Assembly (NCBI GenBank): GCA_944323925.1
Contig: CALUUI010000002.1
Location: 1 to 64,000 of the forward strand
Source of the DNA: Candidatus Gastranaerophilales bacterium
Lineage (GTDB): Bacteria > Cyanobacteriota > Vampirovibrionia > Gastranaerophilales > Gastranaerophilaceae
Length of the DNA: 64,000 nucleotides
Direction: 5' to 3'
The notes below the pieces were generated by a model. The model saw only the letters and a program-made list of their open reading frames with translations. It was not told the origin of the DNA and did not search any database. Each line of letters starts with the position of its first letter. The stretch's first letter is position 1. A program made the translations under genes and the position numbers. Positions 51,240-60,783 of the stretch are shown in pieces.

Positions 51240-52529
51240 TTATTCCTCATTCCAGAGTTCATCATCATAGTGAACAAGTTCAAGATGTCCGATTATTATC
51301 GTATCCCCATTCTTAATCCCTTTTTTCTTGAGTTCTTCAAATACTCCCATAGAAGTTAGGATATTTTGCAATCTTACAACCTGTTCGGTATTTCTTGCAT
51401 CTGTTACACCTGCAAGACGGTTAATTTTACCGCCCGTTACAATAAATCCGTCTTTAGCAAATTTTGTTACTTCAAAATTACTGTCATCGTTATCGTAAGC
51501 GCCTGTATCTTCTTCAACTTCTATATCAAACTCAGGTTTTGGCATTTCATCGAGTTTTGCATCAATAAAGTGGAGTAATTCAGTGAGATTTTCTCTTGTA
51601 ACGGCAGATATTACAAATACATCTTTTGCCAGTGCTTTAAACTCGTTAAGCAAGTATTCTCTAACCTCAGGAAGAACTGCATCGGATTTATTAAGCACAA
51701 CAATTTGATAAAGATTTTTAAGCCTATCAGAGTGTTTAGCAAGCTCATTGTTGATTATTTTGTAATTTTCAATCGGATTCTGCGCTGTCATATCAACAAT
51801 GTGGAGTAAAAATCTGCATCTTTCAACGTGTCTTAGAAACTCATGACCAAGCCCTACACCTTCGCTTGCGCCTTCTATAAGCCCAGGGATATCTGCTATT
51901 ACATAAGCATCACCGTCTGATTTTTTTACAACACCCAAATTTGGAATTAATGTTGTAAACGGATAATCAGCGATTTTGGGTTTAGCAGAACTTACGGCAC
52001 TTATAAAAGTAGATTTTCCGGCATTTGGCATACCAAGCAAGCCGACATCAGCTATAAGTTTAAGCTCTAATTCTAAAACTCTTTCAATCCCAGGTTCTCC
52101 GGGTTCACAGAATTGAGGTGCTTTTCTGTTTGCTGTGGCAAATCTTGCGTTTCCGCGTCCACCCCTGCCGCCTTTTGCTGCAAGCATTGTTTGACCATGT
52201 TCGGTTAAATCACCTATTATATTTCCTGTTTTTACATCTTTTACAACTGTTCCAAGCGGAACCTTTATATACAAATCATCAGCACCTGCTCCGTGCATCC
52301 CTTTTATTCCGCCGTTTTCTCCTGATTTCGCTTTATATACTGATTTGTGTTTAAAATCCATTAATGTTGAGATATGTTCATCTGCTACCAAATAAACATC
52401 GCCGCCACGACCGCCATCTCCGCCTGCCGGACCGCCTTTATCTACATATTTTTCGCGGCGCCATGCTACCATGCCGTTTCCGCCTTTACCTGAGATTATT
52501 CGTATTTTTGCTTTATCTAAAAATTTCAT
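51240..52529 (-). CDS. obgE: GTPase ObgE/CgtA
   Basis: An essential GTPase for 50S ribosome assembly and stress signalling. The glycine-rich Obg fold occupies 1-158 (GGKGGNGMVAWRREKYV, GGPAGGDGGRGGDV). The G domain follows: GMPNAGKST (G1), DIPGLIEGA (G3), NKSD (G4). An OCT domain lies at the end (VTGGKINRLAGVTDARNTEQV). 429 residues, full length. It is divergent from tsaD by 85 bp. Confidence 0.96.
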   Translation of the reverse strand: MKFLDKAKIRIISGKGGNGMVAWRREKYVDKGGPAGGDGGRGGDVYLVADEHISTLMDFKHKSVYKAKSGENGGIKGMHGAGADDLYIKVPLGTVVKDVKTGNIIGDLTEHGQTMLAAKGGRGGRGNARFATANRKAPQFCEPGEPGIERVLELELKLIADVGLLGMPNAGKSTFISAVSSAKPKIADYPFTTLIPNLGVVKKSDGDAYVIADIPGLIEGASEGVGLGHEFLRHVERCRFLLHIVDMTAQNPIENYKIINNELAKHSDRLKNLYQIVVLNKSDAVLPEVREYLLNEFKALAKDVFVISAVTRENLTELLHFIDAKLDEMPKPEFDIEVEEDTGAYDNDDSNFEVTKFAKDGFIVTGGKINRLAGVTDARNTEQVVRLQNILTSMGVFEELKKKGIKNGDTIIIGHLELVHYDDELWNEE

Positions 52530-52580
52530 AATTCTAACCTATTTTTATTTTCGTCGGATGCTTTTTTAATATTTATATCT

Positions 52581-52608
52581 TTGCCCGATTAATCGTTTGT
52601 ATTATAAT
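52581..52608 (+). promoter_or_regulatory. Leaderless promoter of tsaD
   Basis: TTGCCC (52581-52586), a 16-bp spacer, TATAAT (52603-52608), then six bases and ATG 52615. The predicted +1 is the A of the ATG. No ribosome site is present upstream. Confidence 0.65.
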
Positions 52609-52614
52609 GCTACT

Positions 52615-53643
52615 ATGAACACAGTAAAAAATACATTATTTTCTAATAAACCTGTAAAGATTGATGAAAATTCAATCATGATGGCTATTGAATCAAGTTG
52701 TGACGAAACCGCAGGCGCAATTGTAAAAGGCGGGAGAGAAGTTCTTGCAAACGTTGTTGCTTCTCAGATTAAAACACACGAAATCTATGGCGGTGTTATT
52801 CCTGAAATTGCAGCAAGAGAACACTTGGATGCAGTGAATTCCGTTATAGACGAAACCTTCAAGCAAGCGGGGCTTAAGCCTGATGATATTACCGCTTTCG
52901 CAGGTACTGTAGGACCTGGGCTTGTAGGATGTTTACTTGTTGGTTTAAACGCTGTTAAAACTTTAGCTTTAGTTCATGACAAACCGTTTATTGGTATCAA
53001 TCACCTTCACGCTCATATTAGCGCCAATTTTATTGATACCGATTTAGAACCGCCGTTTATTGCACTTCTTGTATCAGGCGGACACACTCAAATTATAGAA
53101 GTAAAATCTTATTCCGAAATGGAGATTATAGGCGAAACTATTGATGATGCTGTAGGAGAAGCCTATGACAAAGTTGCAAGACTTATAGGACTCCCATATC
53201 CCGGAGGGCCGAAATTGGATAAACTCGCTCAAATTGGAAATCCTAAAGCGTTCCAACTTCCGCAAGCTAAAGTCGGAGAATATGATTTCAGCTTTAGCGG
53301 GCTTAAAACCGCTGTATTTAGGTTGGTTAAAAGTTTTGATGGGCAAGAGCTTCCTGTAAATGACATTTGCGCCTCTTTCCAAGAATGCGTAAGTGAAACT
53401 TTATTAAAGAAGGTTAAAAAAGCTCTTGTTGATAAGGGGTATAAAACTGTTGTTCTGGCTGGCGGTGTTGCAGCTAACAGTGAGATAAGAAGAAAAATTT
53501 TCAATCTTCAAGATGAAGGCTACAGAGTTTATGCACCTATTATGAAATACTGTACAGACAACGCTTCTATGGTCGCAAGCTGTGCTTGTTTATTTGAGAA
53601 TTCTTTTGATGATATTAATGTCGAAGTATTTTCAAGAGCATAA
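52615..53643 (+). CDS. tsaD: tRNA N6-adenosine threonylcarbamoyltransferase TsaD
   Basis: TsaD transfers threonylcarbamoyl to A37 of ANN-reading tRNAs with TsaB/TsaE. Motifs: AIESSCDETAGAIV, VGPGLVGCLLVGLNAVKTLAL, the metal site INHLHAHISAN, LLVSGGHTQI, and VVLAGGVAANSEIR. Most family members start near IESSCDET; here about 23 extra residues come first if ATG 52615 is used, the leaderless start. An alternative ATG at 52678 would give the usual length but has no ribosome site. Confidence 0.95.
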   Translation: MNTVKNTLFSNKPVKIDENSIMMAIESSCDETAGAIVKGGREVLANVVASQIKTHEIYGGVIPEIAAREHLDAVNSVIDETFKQAGLKPDDITAFAGTVGPGLVGCLLVGLNAVKTLALVHDKPFIGINHLHAHISANFIDTDLEPPFIALLVSGGHTQIIEVKSYSEMEIIGETIDDAVGEAYDKVARLIGLPYPGGPKLDKLAQIGNPKAFQLPQAKVGEYDFSFSGLKTAVFRLVKSFDGQELPVNDICASFQECVSETLLKKVKKALVDKGYKTVVLAGGVAANSEIRRKIFNLQDEGYRVYAPIMKYCTDNASMVASCACLFENSFDDINVEVFSRA

Positions 53644-53655
53644 ATTATAGAACCG

Positions 53656-54465
53656 TTAGCGTTGAAGAGATTCTTTGGGCAGCATTTTGTTTTGCTTTTT
53701 CTCTTTTGCCTTCTTCTTAGCTTCTTCTTCGGCTTTTTTGGCTTCCTCTTCTGCTGCCTTTAGTTCTGCCTCGAGCTCTTTCTGGCACTCCTGACGTTGT
53801 TTTTTAAATTCCGCTTTATCAGGGTTCTTCGCTATTGCTTTATCATACTCTCTTATTGCATCACGCCACAGTTTAGCAAGTTTAAAGTTCTGAGCTGTAT
53901 ATGCGTATAATTCCGCTGCCGCTGAGTAGTCTCTTTTGGCATAATCAGATTTATTGCGGCTTTTGTAAAAATCCCCTCTATCGTTATAAAAATCGGGTTT
54001 AAGCGGCTCCAGTTCAACTGCCTTATCAAAATCTCTTAAGGCTAAATCATCTTCATTTAGCTTGGCATAAATTTTACCTCTTGAAGCATAAATTTCTGCT
54101 CTATATGGTCGCATGCCAAGTACTTCGGTTAAATCTTTTATTGCAAGATTGTATTCTTTTAACTCCTCATAACAAACAGCACGTCTTATAAGCAGTTCAG
54201 AGCGTCCGGGGGCTAATTCTATTGCCTTTGTATAATCCTCTAAGGCTGATTGATAATCTTTGTTCTCCTCGTAATATAAGCCCCTTCTCATATACTCAAG
54301 GCTGCTATTTGATGAGTATTGAATAATTTTTTCTATATCAATACTATTAGGCGGTTGATTATCAAGCGCTTTGTTTTCTGTTTTTTCTTCAGCCCCTACA
54401 GAGATTGAATTTAAGCCCGCTATTAATATAACTATGATTAATAATACTAAATTTTTTTTATACAA
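53656..54465 (-). CDS. Exported TPR protein at the end of the pyr operon, 269 aa
   Basis: A signal peptide (MYKKNLVLLIIVILIAGLNSISVGA) is followed by five tetratricopeptide repeats (for example YYEENKDYQSALEDYTKAIELAPG, FDKAVELEPLKPDFYNDRGDF). A basic/acidic coiled-coil tail rich in Ala, Glu and Lys closes the chain. It is exported and probably scaffolds other proteins. It overlaps the end of carB by 8 bp, so it is translated with the pyrimidine operon, although the function looks unrelated. Confidence 0.8.
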   Translation of the reverse strand: MYKKNLVLLIIVILIAGLNSISVGAEEKTENKALDNQPPNSIDIEKIIQYSSNSSLEYMRRGLYYEENKDYQSALEDYTKAIELAPGRSELLIRRAVCYEELKEYNLAIKDLTEVLGMRPYRAEIYASRGKIYAKLNEDDLALRDFDKAVELEPLKPDFYNDRGDFYKSRNKSDYAKRDYSAAAELYAYTAQNFKLAKLWRDAIREYDKAIAKNPDKAEFKKQRQECQKELEAELKAAEEEAKKAEEEAKKKAKEKKQNKMLPKESLQR

Positions 54466-57400
54466 GAGTACATACCTTCCTGTATTCAGTTATATCATCA
54501 TATTTCAAATTTGGGTAGGCGTTGTAGAATTTTAGTGCTTTCAAATACGCACCTGCTGTATCTAGCGAAGTAAAGCAAGGTGTTGAATACATTTCCGCTA
54601 TTGTCCTTATCATAAATCCTCTATTTTCAGAACCAATCCTTGCAGCATTGGCATTTGTTGAAGGAGTGTTTATTATAAAACATAACTGCTTTTTCTTCAT
54701 ATGTGCTTGCATCTTTGGAATATCAAAGTTTTCTACCTCTTTAGACGGAATTCCTCTTTCTTCAAGATATTTATGAGTCCCTGTAGTCGCAACAATTCTG
54801 AAACCTAATTCTACAAGAGTTTTAGCTATTTCATCACACTGCGGTTTTGTATGATTATTCAAGGAGAGCATTACATCACCGTTTAATCTGTCAAACTTAT
54901 AGCCTGCAGCAAGAAACCCTTTAACTAAAGCTCTATCAAATGAAGTATCCACACCCAATACCTCGCCTGTAGATTTCATTTCAGGAGCAAGAGCTGGGTC
55001 TATTCTGTTTAGTTTTTGGAACGAGAATACGGGAACTTTTACACATACCAAGTCGGTTTTATCATACAAACCCGTTTTATATCCCATCTGCGGTATTGTT
55101 TCACCTAATGCTGCTCTTATCCCCAACTCAACCATCTTTATCCCTGTTACCTTGCTCATTATAGGAACCGTTCTTGATGCCCTTGGATTTACCTCAATAA
55201 CGTATGCTACGTCATCTTTCAATACAAACTGAATATTCATCAAGCCTTTTATTTTTAGGGCTTTGGCTATTTTTTCGGTGTATTCGACAAGAGTATTAAT
55301 CATACTTGCCTTAACCTTTTGTGTAGGATAAATTGCAATACTGTCGCCGCTATGAACCCCTGCACGCTCTATATGCTCAGTAATTCCGGGGATAAGAACA
55401 TTCTCACCGTCAGATACCGCATCCAATTCTACCTCTTTTCCTTCTATGTATTGGTCTATAAGCACAGGATGTTCATCTGAGAACTTTAAGGCTGAATTGA
55501 AATATGTAATCAACTCCTCTGTATTATAAACAACCTGCATACCACGCCCGCCTATTACATAAGAAGGTCTTACAAGTAGTGGAAACCCTAGCTCCTCAGA
55601 AGTTTTTATTGCATCCTCTACTTTGCGAACAGCTCTGCCTTTAGGTTGCGGAATCTCAAGCTCTTTTAACAATGCTTCAAATTGTTTTCTATCCTCTGCC
55701 AAATTTATTGACTCTATTGACGTACCAAGTAAATTGACACCCTTATCAGCCAATTTTTCCGCAAGATTTATTGCGGTTTGTCCTCCAAATTGTACTAAAA
55801 CTCCGTAAGGTTTTTCACTATCTATTATATTCATTATATTTTCGATATTCATCGGCTCAAAATATAGCTTATCCGCAACATCAAAATCAGTTGATAAGGT
55901 TTCGGGGTTAGAATTGACTATTATTGCTTCATATCCGTTATTTTTTACACCCCAAGCGGCATGCACTGAGCAATAATCAAATTCTATTCCCTGTCCTATT
56001 CTAATCGGACCTGAACCAAGAATTATTATACTTTGTTTATCGCTTATTTTGTTTTCATCGTACTCGTTATAAGTTGAATAATAATATGGCGTAAACGCTT
56101 CAAATTCAGCTGCACAGGTATCAACAATTTTAAATGCGGCTTTAATATCATTTATCTTTTTAAATTCTTCTATCTCAGATAATGGTTTCTTTGATATTGC
56201 AGCAATTTCGCTATCTAAAAATCCCTTTTCTTTTGCTTCGATATAAAGCTCTTTTGTTAGTTCTTCGGATTTTAGTCTTTGTTCAAAATCTACAAGATTT
56301 TTGATTTTATAAATAAACCATTTATCAATTTTGGTAATATAATTTATTTCTTCAACAGAAACATTTCTTGAAAGTGCTTCCGCAACCCTGAAAATTCTTC
56401 TGTCATCTTGAATTGTTAACAGCGCCTTTAATTCTTCATCAGAAAAAGATGAATACTTTCTTCTTACAAGCCCCGTATTTTTATCTTCAATAGAAGTTAC
56501 AGCTTTTTTAAACGAGCTTTCAAAAGTTCTGCCAATCGCCATAACTTCGCCTGTAGCCTTCATTTTTGTACCCAGAAGTCTGTCGCCGTAGTCAAACTTA
56601 TCAAACGGCCATTTGGGGATTTTTGTTACAACATAATCCAGTGCAGGCTCAAACGCTGCTACTGTTTTCTTTGTTATTGAGTTCTTAATCTCATCCAGCC
56701 TGTAACCTATGGCTACTTTCGTAGTAACTTTTGCTATCGGAAAGCCTGTCGCTTTTGAAGCCAGAGCTGATGAGCGGCTGACACGAGGGTTAACCTCGAT
56801 TACATAATACTGATTGCTTGTCGGGTCTAGGGCATATTGAACATTACATCCACCCTCTATCTTTAATGCCCTGATAATCTTCAAGGCTGAGCTTCTTAGC
56901 ATCTGGTATTCTTTATTGGTTAATGTCTGAGATGGTGCAACTACGAAGCTATCACCCGTATGAATTCCAATCGGGTCAATATTTTCCATGTTACAAATTA
57001 TTATTGCAGTATCATTAGAATCTCTGATAACTTCATATTCAATTTCTTTGTACCCTGCAATACTTTTTTCTATTAAGACCTGTGTAATAGGGCTTCTTAA
57101 AAGTCCGCTATATACAATTTCTTCAAACTCCTTCATATTAGAAGCAATACCGCCGCCTGAACCGCCAAGCGTATATGCGGGACGAATTATTAACGGAAAC
57201 CCTGTTTTGTTTGCAAAATCTTTTGCCTCATCTATTGTTGAAACAGTCTTGCTATCAGGAATAGGTTCACCTATATCAAGCATTAATTCTTTAAATAATT
57301 CTCTATCCTCAGCTTTCTTTATTGAATCTATTTTTGTTCCAAGAAGCTCAACTCCGTACTTATCCAAAATCCCTGCTTCATATAATTCCAAAGCCAAGTT

Positions 57401-57688
57401 TAATCCTGTCTGACCGCCAAGTCCTGCAAGTATTCCGTCGGGACGCTCTTTCTTTATTACATATTCAAATGTTTCCACGGTTAAGGGCTCAATATAGACT
57501 TTATCCGCTATTGTTTCATCCGTCATTATCGTTGCAGGGTTTGAGTTTACAAGAACAACTTTTATCCCTTCCTCTTTTAGTGCCCGACATGCCTGCACTC
57601 CCGCATAATCAAATTCTGCTGCCTGACCGATTACTATAGGACCTGAACCTATTACAAGCACTTTTTTTATATTATTATTTCTTGGCAT
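54458..57688 (-). CDS. carB: Carbamoyl-phosphate synthase large chain
   Basis: CarB makes carbamoyl phosphate from bicarbonate, ATP and ammonia from CarA. It has two homologous ATP-grasp halves; the first starts KVLVIGSGPIVIGQAAEFDYAG and the second IIILGSGPIRIGQGIEFDYCSVHA. An allosteric domain (about 930-1070) ends the chain. ATP-binding Arg/Glu/Asn residues are seen in VIEVNPRVSRSSALASKATGFP. Length 1,076 is standard. It lies 19 bp after carA. Confidence 0.98.
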   Translation of the reverse strand: MPRNNNIKKVLVIGSGPIVIGQAAEFDYAGVQACRALKEEGIKVVLVNSNPATIMTDETIADKVYIEPLTVETFEYVIKKERPDGILAGLGGQTGLNLALELYEAGILDKYGVELLGTKIDSIKKAEDRELFKELMLDIGEPIPDSKTVSTIDEAKDFANKTGFPLIIRPAYTLGGSGGGIASNMKEFEEIVYSGLLRSPITQVLIEKSIAGYKEIEYEVIRDSNDTAIIICNMENIDPIGIHTGDSFVVAPSQTLTNKEYQMLRSSALKIIRALKIEGGCNVQYALDPTSNQYYVIEVNPRVSRSSALASKATGFPIAKVTTKVAIGYRLDEIKNSITKKTVAAFEPALDYVVTKIPKWPFDKFDYGDRLLGTKMKATGEVMAIGRTFESSFKKAVTSIEDKNTGLVRRKYSSFSDEELKALLTIQDDRRIFRVAEALSRNVSVEEINYITKIDKWFIYKIKNLVDFEQRLKSEELTKELYIEAKEKGFLDSEIAAISKKPLSEIEEFKKINDIKAAFKIVDTCAAEFEAFTPYYYSTYNEYDENKISDKQSIIILGSGPIRIGQGIEFDYCSVHAAWGVKNNGYEAIIVNSNPETLSTDFDVADKLYFEPMNIENIMNIIDSEKPYGVLVQFGGQTAINLAEKLADKGVNLLGTSIESINLAEDRKQFEALLKELEIPQPKGRAVRKVEDAIKTSEELGFPLLVRPSYVIGGRGMQVVYNTEELITYFNSALKFSDEHPVLIDQYIEGKEVELDAVSDGENVLIPGITEHIERAGVHSGDSIAIYPTQKVKASMINTLVEYTEKIAKALKIKGLMNIQFVLKDDVAYVIEVNPRASRTVPIMSKVTGIKMVELGIRAALGETIPQMGYKTGLYDKTDLVCVKVPVFSFQKLNRIDPALAPEMKSTGEVLGVDTSFDRALVKGFLAAGYKFDRLNGDVMLSLNNHTKPQCDEIAKTLVELGFRIVATTGTHKYLEERGIPSKEVENFDIPKMQAHMKKKQLCFIINTPSTNANAARIGSENRGFMIRTIAEMYSTPCFTSLDTAGAYLKALKFYNAYPNLKYDDITEYRKVCTLV

Positions 57689-57707
57689 TTTCTTTTTCTA
57701 ACCTCTT

Positions 57708-58844
57708 TTATTTTATTAATTTATCAAATATCAGCTTTAATTTTTTTATACCTTTGTATTTGTTTACAACCATCTCATACACCCAAATATCAAAAATCAC
57801 TCCCGCATCATAAGGCCCTGGGGCTGCCTCTGGGTGAAATTGAACAGCATCAATCTTTAGTGATTTACAACAAAAACCCTCTAATGTTTCATCATTAAGA
57901 TTTACATAAGTAACTTCAACGTTTTCAGGCAAAGTTTTTTCATCAACTGCATAGCCGTGGTTTTGAGAAGTCATAATTACTTTTCCTGTTTGCCTATTAA
58001 TAACAGGGTGATTGCCACCTCTATGACCGTATTTTAACTTATACGTTTTACCGCCAAGTGCTATACACAAAATCTGATACCCTAAGCAAATTCCGTATAT
58101 CGGAATTTTACCGATTAACCCTTTTGCTGTTTCTATTGCATCAACCGCATCTTGAGGGTCTCCAGGACCATTTGATATTAAAACACTATCTACAGAGCTT
58201 TCAAGAACTGTTTTGGCACTAACATCTGCAGGAAATACAATGATTTCACATCCTCTGTTCTTTAGTGCCTCAACTATTCCTTTTTTTACTCCGCAATCAA
58301 TTAATGCTACTTTTATTCCGCAATCTTTTTCCTTTAGCGGAAGTATTTTCTCTGCATTTTTTGTTGAAACCTGTTTGGATATATCTTTATCCATTGAAAA
58401 CTGTTTCAATTTATTTTTTATCTCGTCTGTTATTTCCTCTGTTGTTACCGCACAATTCATCGCCCCGCTTTCTCTTATTATTGTCGTAAGTCTTCGGGTA
58501 TCAATATTGGAAATTGAAACGATATTTTGTTGTTTAAGATAATCTTTTAACTTGATATATGATTTGTAATGACTTTCATTTTCACAGTAGTTTTTAACAA
58601 TAAACCCTGTCGCCTGAACCTTTGAACTTTCAAAATCCTCTTTATTAATCCCGTAATTCCCGATTTCAGGATAAGTCATTACTACGACCTGTTTGGCATA
58701 AGACGGATCCGTAAGGATTTCTTGATAACCTGTCATTGAGGTATTAAAGCAAATTTCACCAAATGCCGTTCCTTCGGCTCCAAAAGATTTGCCTTCAAAT
58801 ATCATTCCATTATCAAGTAATAATCTTGCTTTATTTTCTGACAT
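57708..58844 (-). CDS. carA: Carbamoyl-phosphate synthase small chain (glutaminase)
   Basis: CarA removes ammonia from glutamine. The N-terminal domain has FGEICFNTSMTGYQEILTDPSYA. The class I amidotransferase domain has the nucleophile Cys in GKIPIYGICLGYQILCIALGG and the His/Glu in DAVQFHPEAAPGPYD. 378 residues. It follows pyrF by 17 bp. Confidence 0.97.
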   Translation of the reverse strand: MSENKARLLLDNGMIFEGKSFGAEGTAFGEICFNTSMTGYQEILTDPSYAKQVVVMTYPEIGNYGINKEDFESSKVQATGFIVKNYCENESHYKSYIKLKDYLKQQNIVSISNIDTRRLTTIIRESGAMNCAVTTEEITDEIKNKLKQFSMDKDISKQVSTKNAEKILPLKEKDCGIKVALIDCGVKKGIVEALKNRGCEIIVFPADVSAKTVLESSVDSVLISNGPGDPQDAVDAIETAKGLIGKIPIYGICLGYQILCIALGGKTYKLKYGHRGGNHPVINRQTGKVIMTSQNHGYAVDEKTLPENVEVTYVNLNDETLEGFCCKSLKIDAVQFHPEAAPGPYDAGVIFDIWVYEMVVNKYKGIKKLKLIFDKLIK

Positions 58845-58861
58845 AATTAATTTCCCTGAAT

Positions 58862-59596
58862 TTATAATACACTTTCTATTTCATCGTAAATCTTTTTCAT
58901 TGCATCAACCTTATTGGAGCTGGCAGTAACTGCACGTCCGATTACAAGGTAATCAGCACCTTGTGAAACTGCATAAGAAGGTGTTGCAATACGTTTTTGC
59001 TCATTTGCTACCGACCACTGAGGTCTGATACCGGGGCAGAGAACTTTAAAATCACTGCCGCAGGCTGATTTAATATCAGCCGCTTCATGTGCTGACGCTA
59101 CTACCCCGCTCATACCGCTATTTTTTGCTAATTTAGCGAGCATTAGTGCATAATCCTTTGTATTTGAATTTATTTTTAATTCCTCGTTTAGTACCGACTG
59201 AGAAATACTTGTTAATAAAGTGACCGCAAGTATTGTCGGAGATTTTTGTCCAAGTTCTTTTGCAACATTATCTGCACCCTCTCTTGCTTGACGCATCATT
59301 TCCGCGCCGCCTGTTGCGTGTAAATTGAAAAATCCCACTCCTTTTCTTATTATGTTCTCAGATGCTTTTTTAACGGTATTAGGGATATCGTGAAGTTTAA
59401 CATCAAAGAATACTTCTGCACCCTCATCCTTTATGAATTCAAAAACCGAACTTCCGTTTGATGTATAAAACTGTAAACCGAGTTTGAATACCCCGACATA
59501 ACCCTTTAGCTCTTTTATAAGCGCTTTTGCTTCTTGTTCTGTATCAACATCAAGTGCTAATACTATTTTCTCTTTAATTCTTTCATTAATACTCAT
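58862..59596 (-). CDS. pyrF: Orotidine 5'-phosphate decarboxylase
   Basis: PyrF makes UMP from OMP, the last step. The signature is FFDVKLHDIPNTVKKA, with the catalytic Lys-Asp network. LALDVDTEQEA starts the barrel; VASAHEAADI, LCPGIRP and YLVIGRAVTAS close it with phosphate binding. 244 residues. It overlaps none and follows pyrC by 14 bp. Confidence 0.97.
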   Translation of the reverse strand: MSINERIKEKIVLALDVDTEQEAKALIKELKGYVGVFKLGLQFYTSNGSSVFEFIKDEGAEVFFDVKLHDIPNTVKKASENIIRKGVGFFNLHATGGAEMMRQAREGADNVAKELGQKSPTILAVTLLTSISQSVLNEELKINSNTKDYALMLAKLAKNSGMSGVVASAHEAADIKSACGSDFKVLCPGIRPQWSVANEQKRIATPSYAVSQGADYLVIGRAVTASSNKVDAMKKIYDEIESVL

Positions 59597-59610
59597 TATT
59601 TATCTCCGTT

Positions 59611-60783
59611 TTATAATTCATAAATTTTATTCCCTACAACAGTTTTGATAACTTTTCCAGTCAGCTCTAATCCCTCATAAGGAGTTATCTTAGATTTTGT
59701 CTTAAACTTTGCGCCCTCAACAACCCATTTTTTATCCGTATCAATAATATTAAACTCTGCTTTTTCCCCAATATTAAAGCCATATAACTTCAAACCAATT
59801 ATTTTAAGCGGGTTATAAACAAGTTTATCAATCAATCCCTCTAAGGTTAAATATCCGTTTAACACAAGATTTGTCATACCCAAAGAAAACGCCGTTTCAA
59901 ATCCTGTAATCCCAAACGGTGAATTTTCATAAGGCTGTAATTTTTCAAAATCAGTATGCGGAGCATGATCGGTTGCTATTATATCAATACTCCCGTCTTT
60001 TAATCCTTCTCTTATTGCCTCAACATCCTCAGATGTCCTTAACGGCGGGTTCATTTTAAACCTTCCGCTTTTTATTTTTGGTGCCTCAAACGTAAAATAA
60101 TGCGGAGCCGTTTCTGCCGTGATATTTAGCCCCTCTTGTTTTGCACCTCTTATAAGTTCAACTGATTTTTTAGTAGAAATATGCGCAAAATGGAGCCTTC
60201 CGCCAACCTCTCTTACAACATTAATTTCTCTTTCTACGGCTGTCCATTCTGAACGCTCGTCTTCGGGTTGATACTCTGTATTCTCTGAGTGAGAAATTAT
60301 TAAAACTCCCTCTTCTTTAGCCTTGATTAGTGCCTTTTTAAGTATTTCCATATCCTCAACAGGTTTTCCGTCGTTTGAAAATGCTACAGCACCCTTATTT
60401 TTTAATTCTTTAAAATCAACTAAATTTGAACTGTTTAAATTATCAGTTATTGCACAAATCGGTTTAACCAAGATACCATAAGGATTTTTGGAGTTATCAA
60501 GGATGTATTCTAAAGTTTGAATATTATCGCAAACAGGCTTGGTATTAGGCATAGGGCAAATAATCCCGTATCCGCCTGCAAAAGCTGAATTAATTCCGCT
60601 TTGTAGGGTCTCTTTTTCTTCTAATCCCGGCTCTCTTAAATGACAATGAAGCTCTACAAAGCGCGGCGAAATATACAAACACTTATCCCCGCTCCCCTGT
60701 TCAATATTAGTTATAATACCGTCTTCAATTGTTATTTTTAAATTTCGGGAATTTATCTCCACACTACTCCACTCCGTTCTCAA
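59611..60783 (-). CDS. pyrC: Dihydroorotase
   Basis: PyrC closes carbamoyl aspartate to dihydroorotate. Zinc ligands: HCHLREPG (usually HVHLREPG, so H-C-H here), the His in IISHSENTEYQ and in LHFAHIST, and the Asp in DIIATDHAPHTDFEK. 390 residues, of the longer bacterial (type I) class. It overlaps pyrB by 20 bp, showing translational coupling. Confidence 0.95.
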   Translation of the reverse strand: MRTEWSSVEINSRNLKITIEDGIITNIEQGSGDKCLYISPRFVELHCHLREPGLEEKETLQSGINSAFAGGYGIICPMPNTKPVCDNIQTLEYILDNSKNPYGILVKPICAITDNLNSSNLVDFKELKNKGAVAFSNDGKPVEDMEILKKALIKAKEEGVLIISHSENTEYQPEDERSEWTAVEREINVVREVGGRLHFAHISTKKSVELIRGAKQEGLNITAETAPHYFTFEAPKIKSGRFKMNPPLRTSEDVEAIREGLKDGSIDIIATDHAPHTDFEKLQPYENSPFGITGFETAFSLGMTNLVLNGYLTLEGLIDKLVYNPLKIIGLKLYGFNIGEKAEFNIIDTDKKWVVEGAKFKTKSKITPYEGLELTGKVIKTVVGNKIYEL

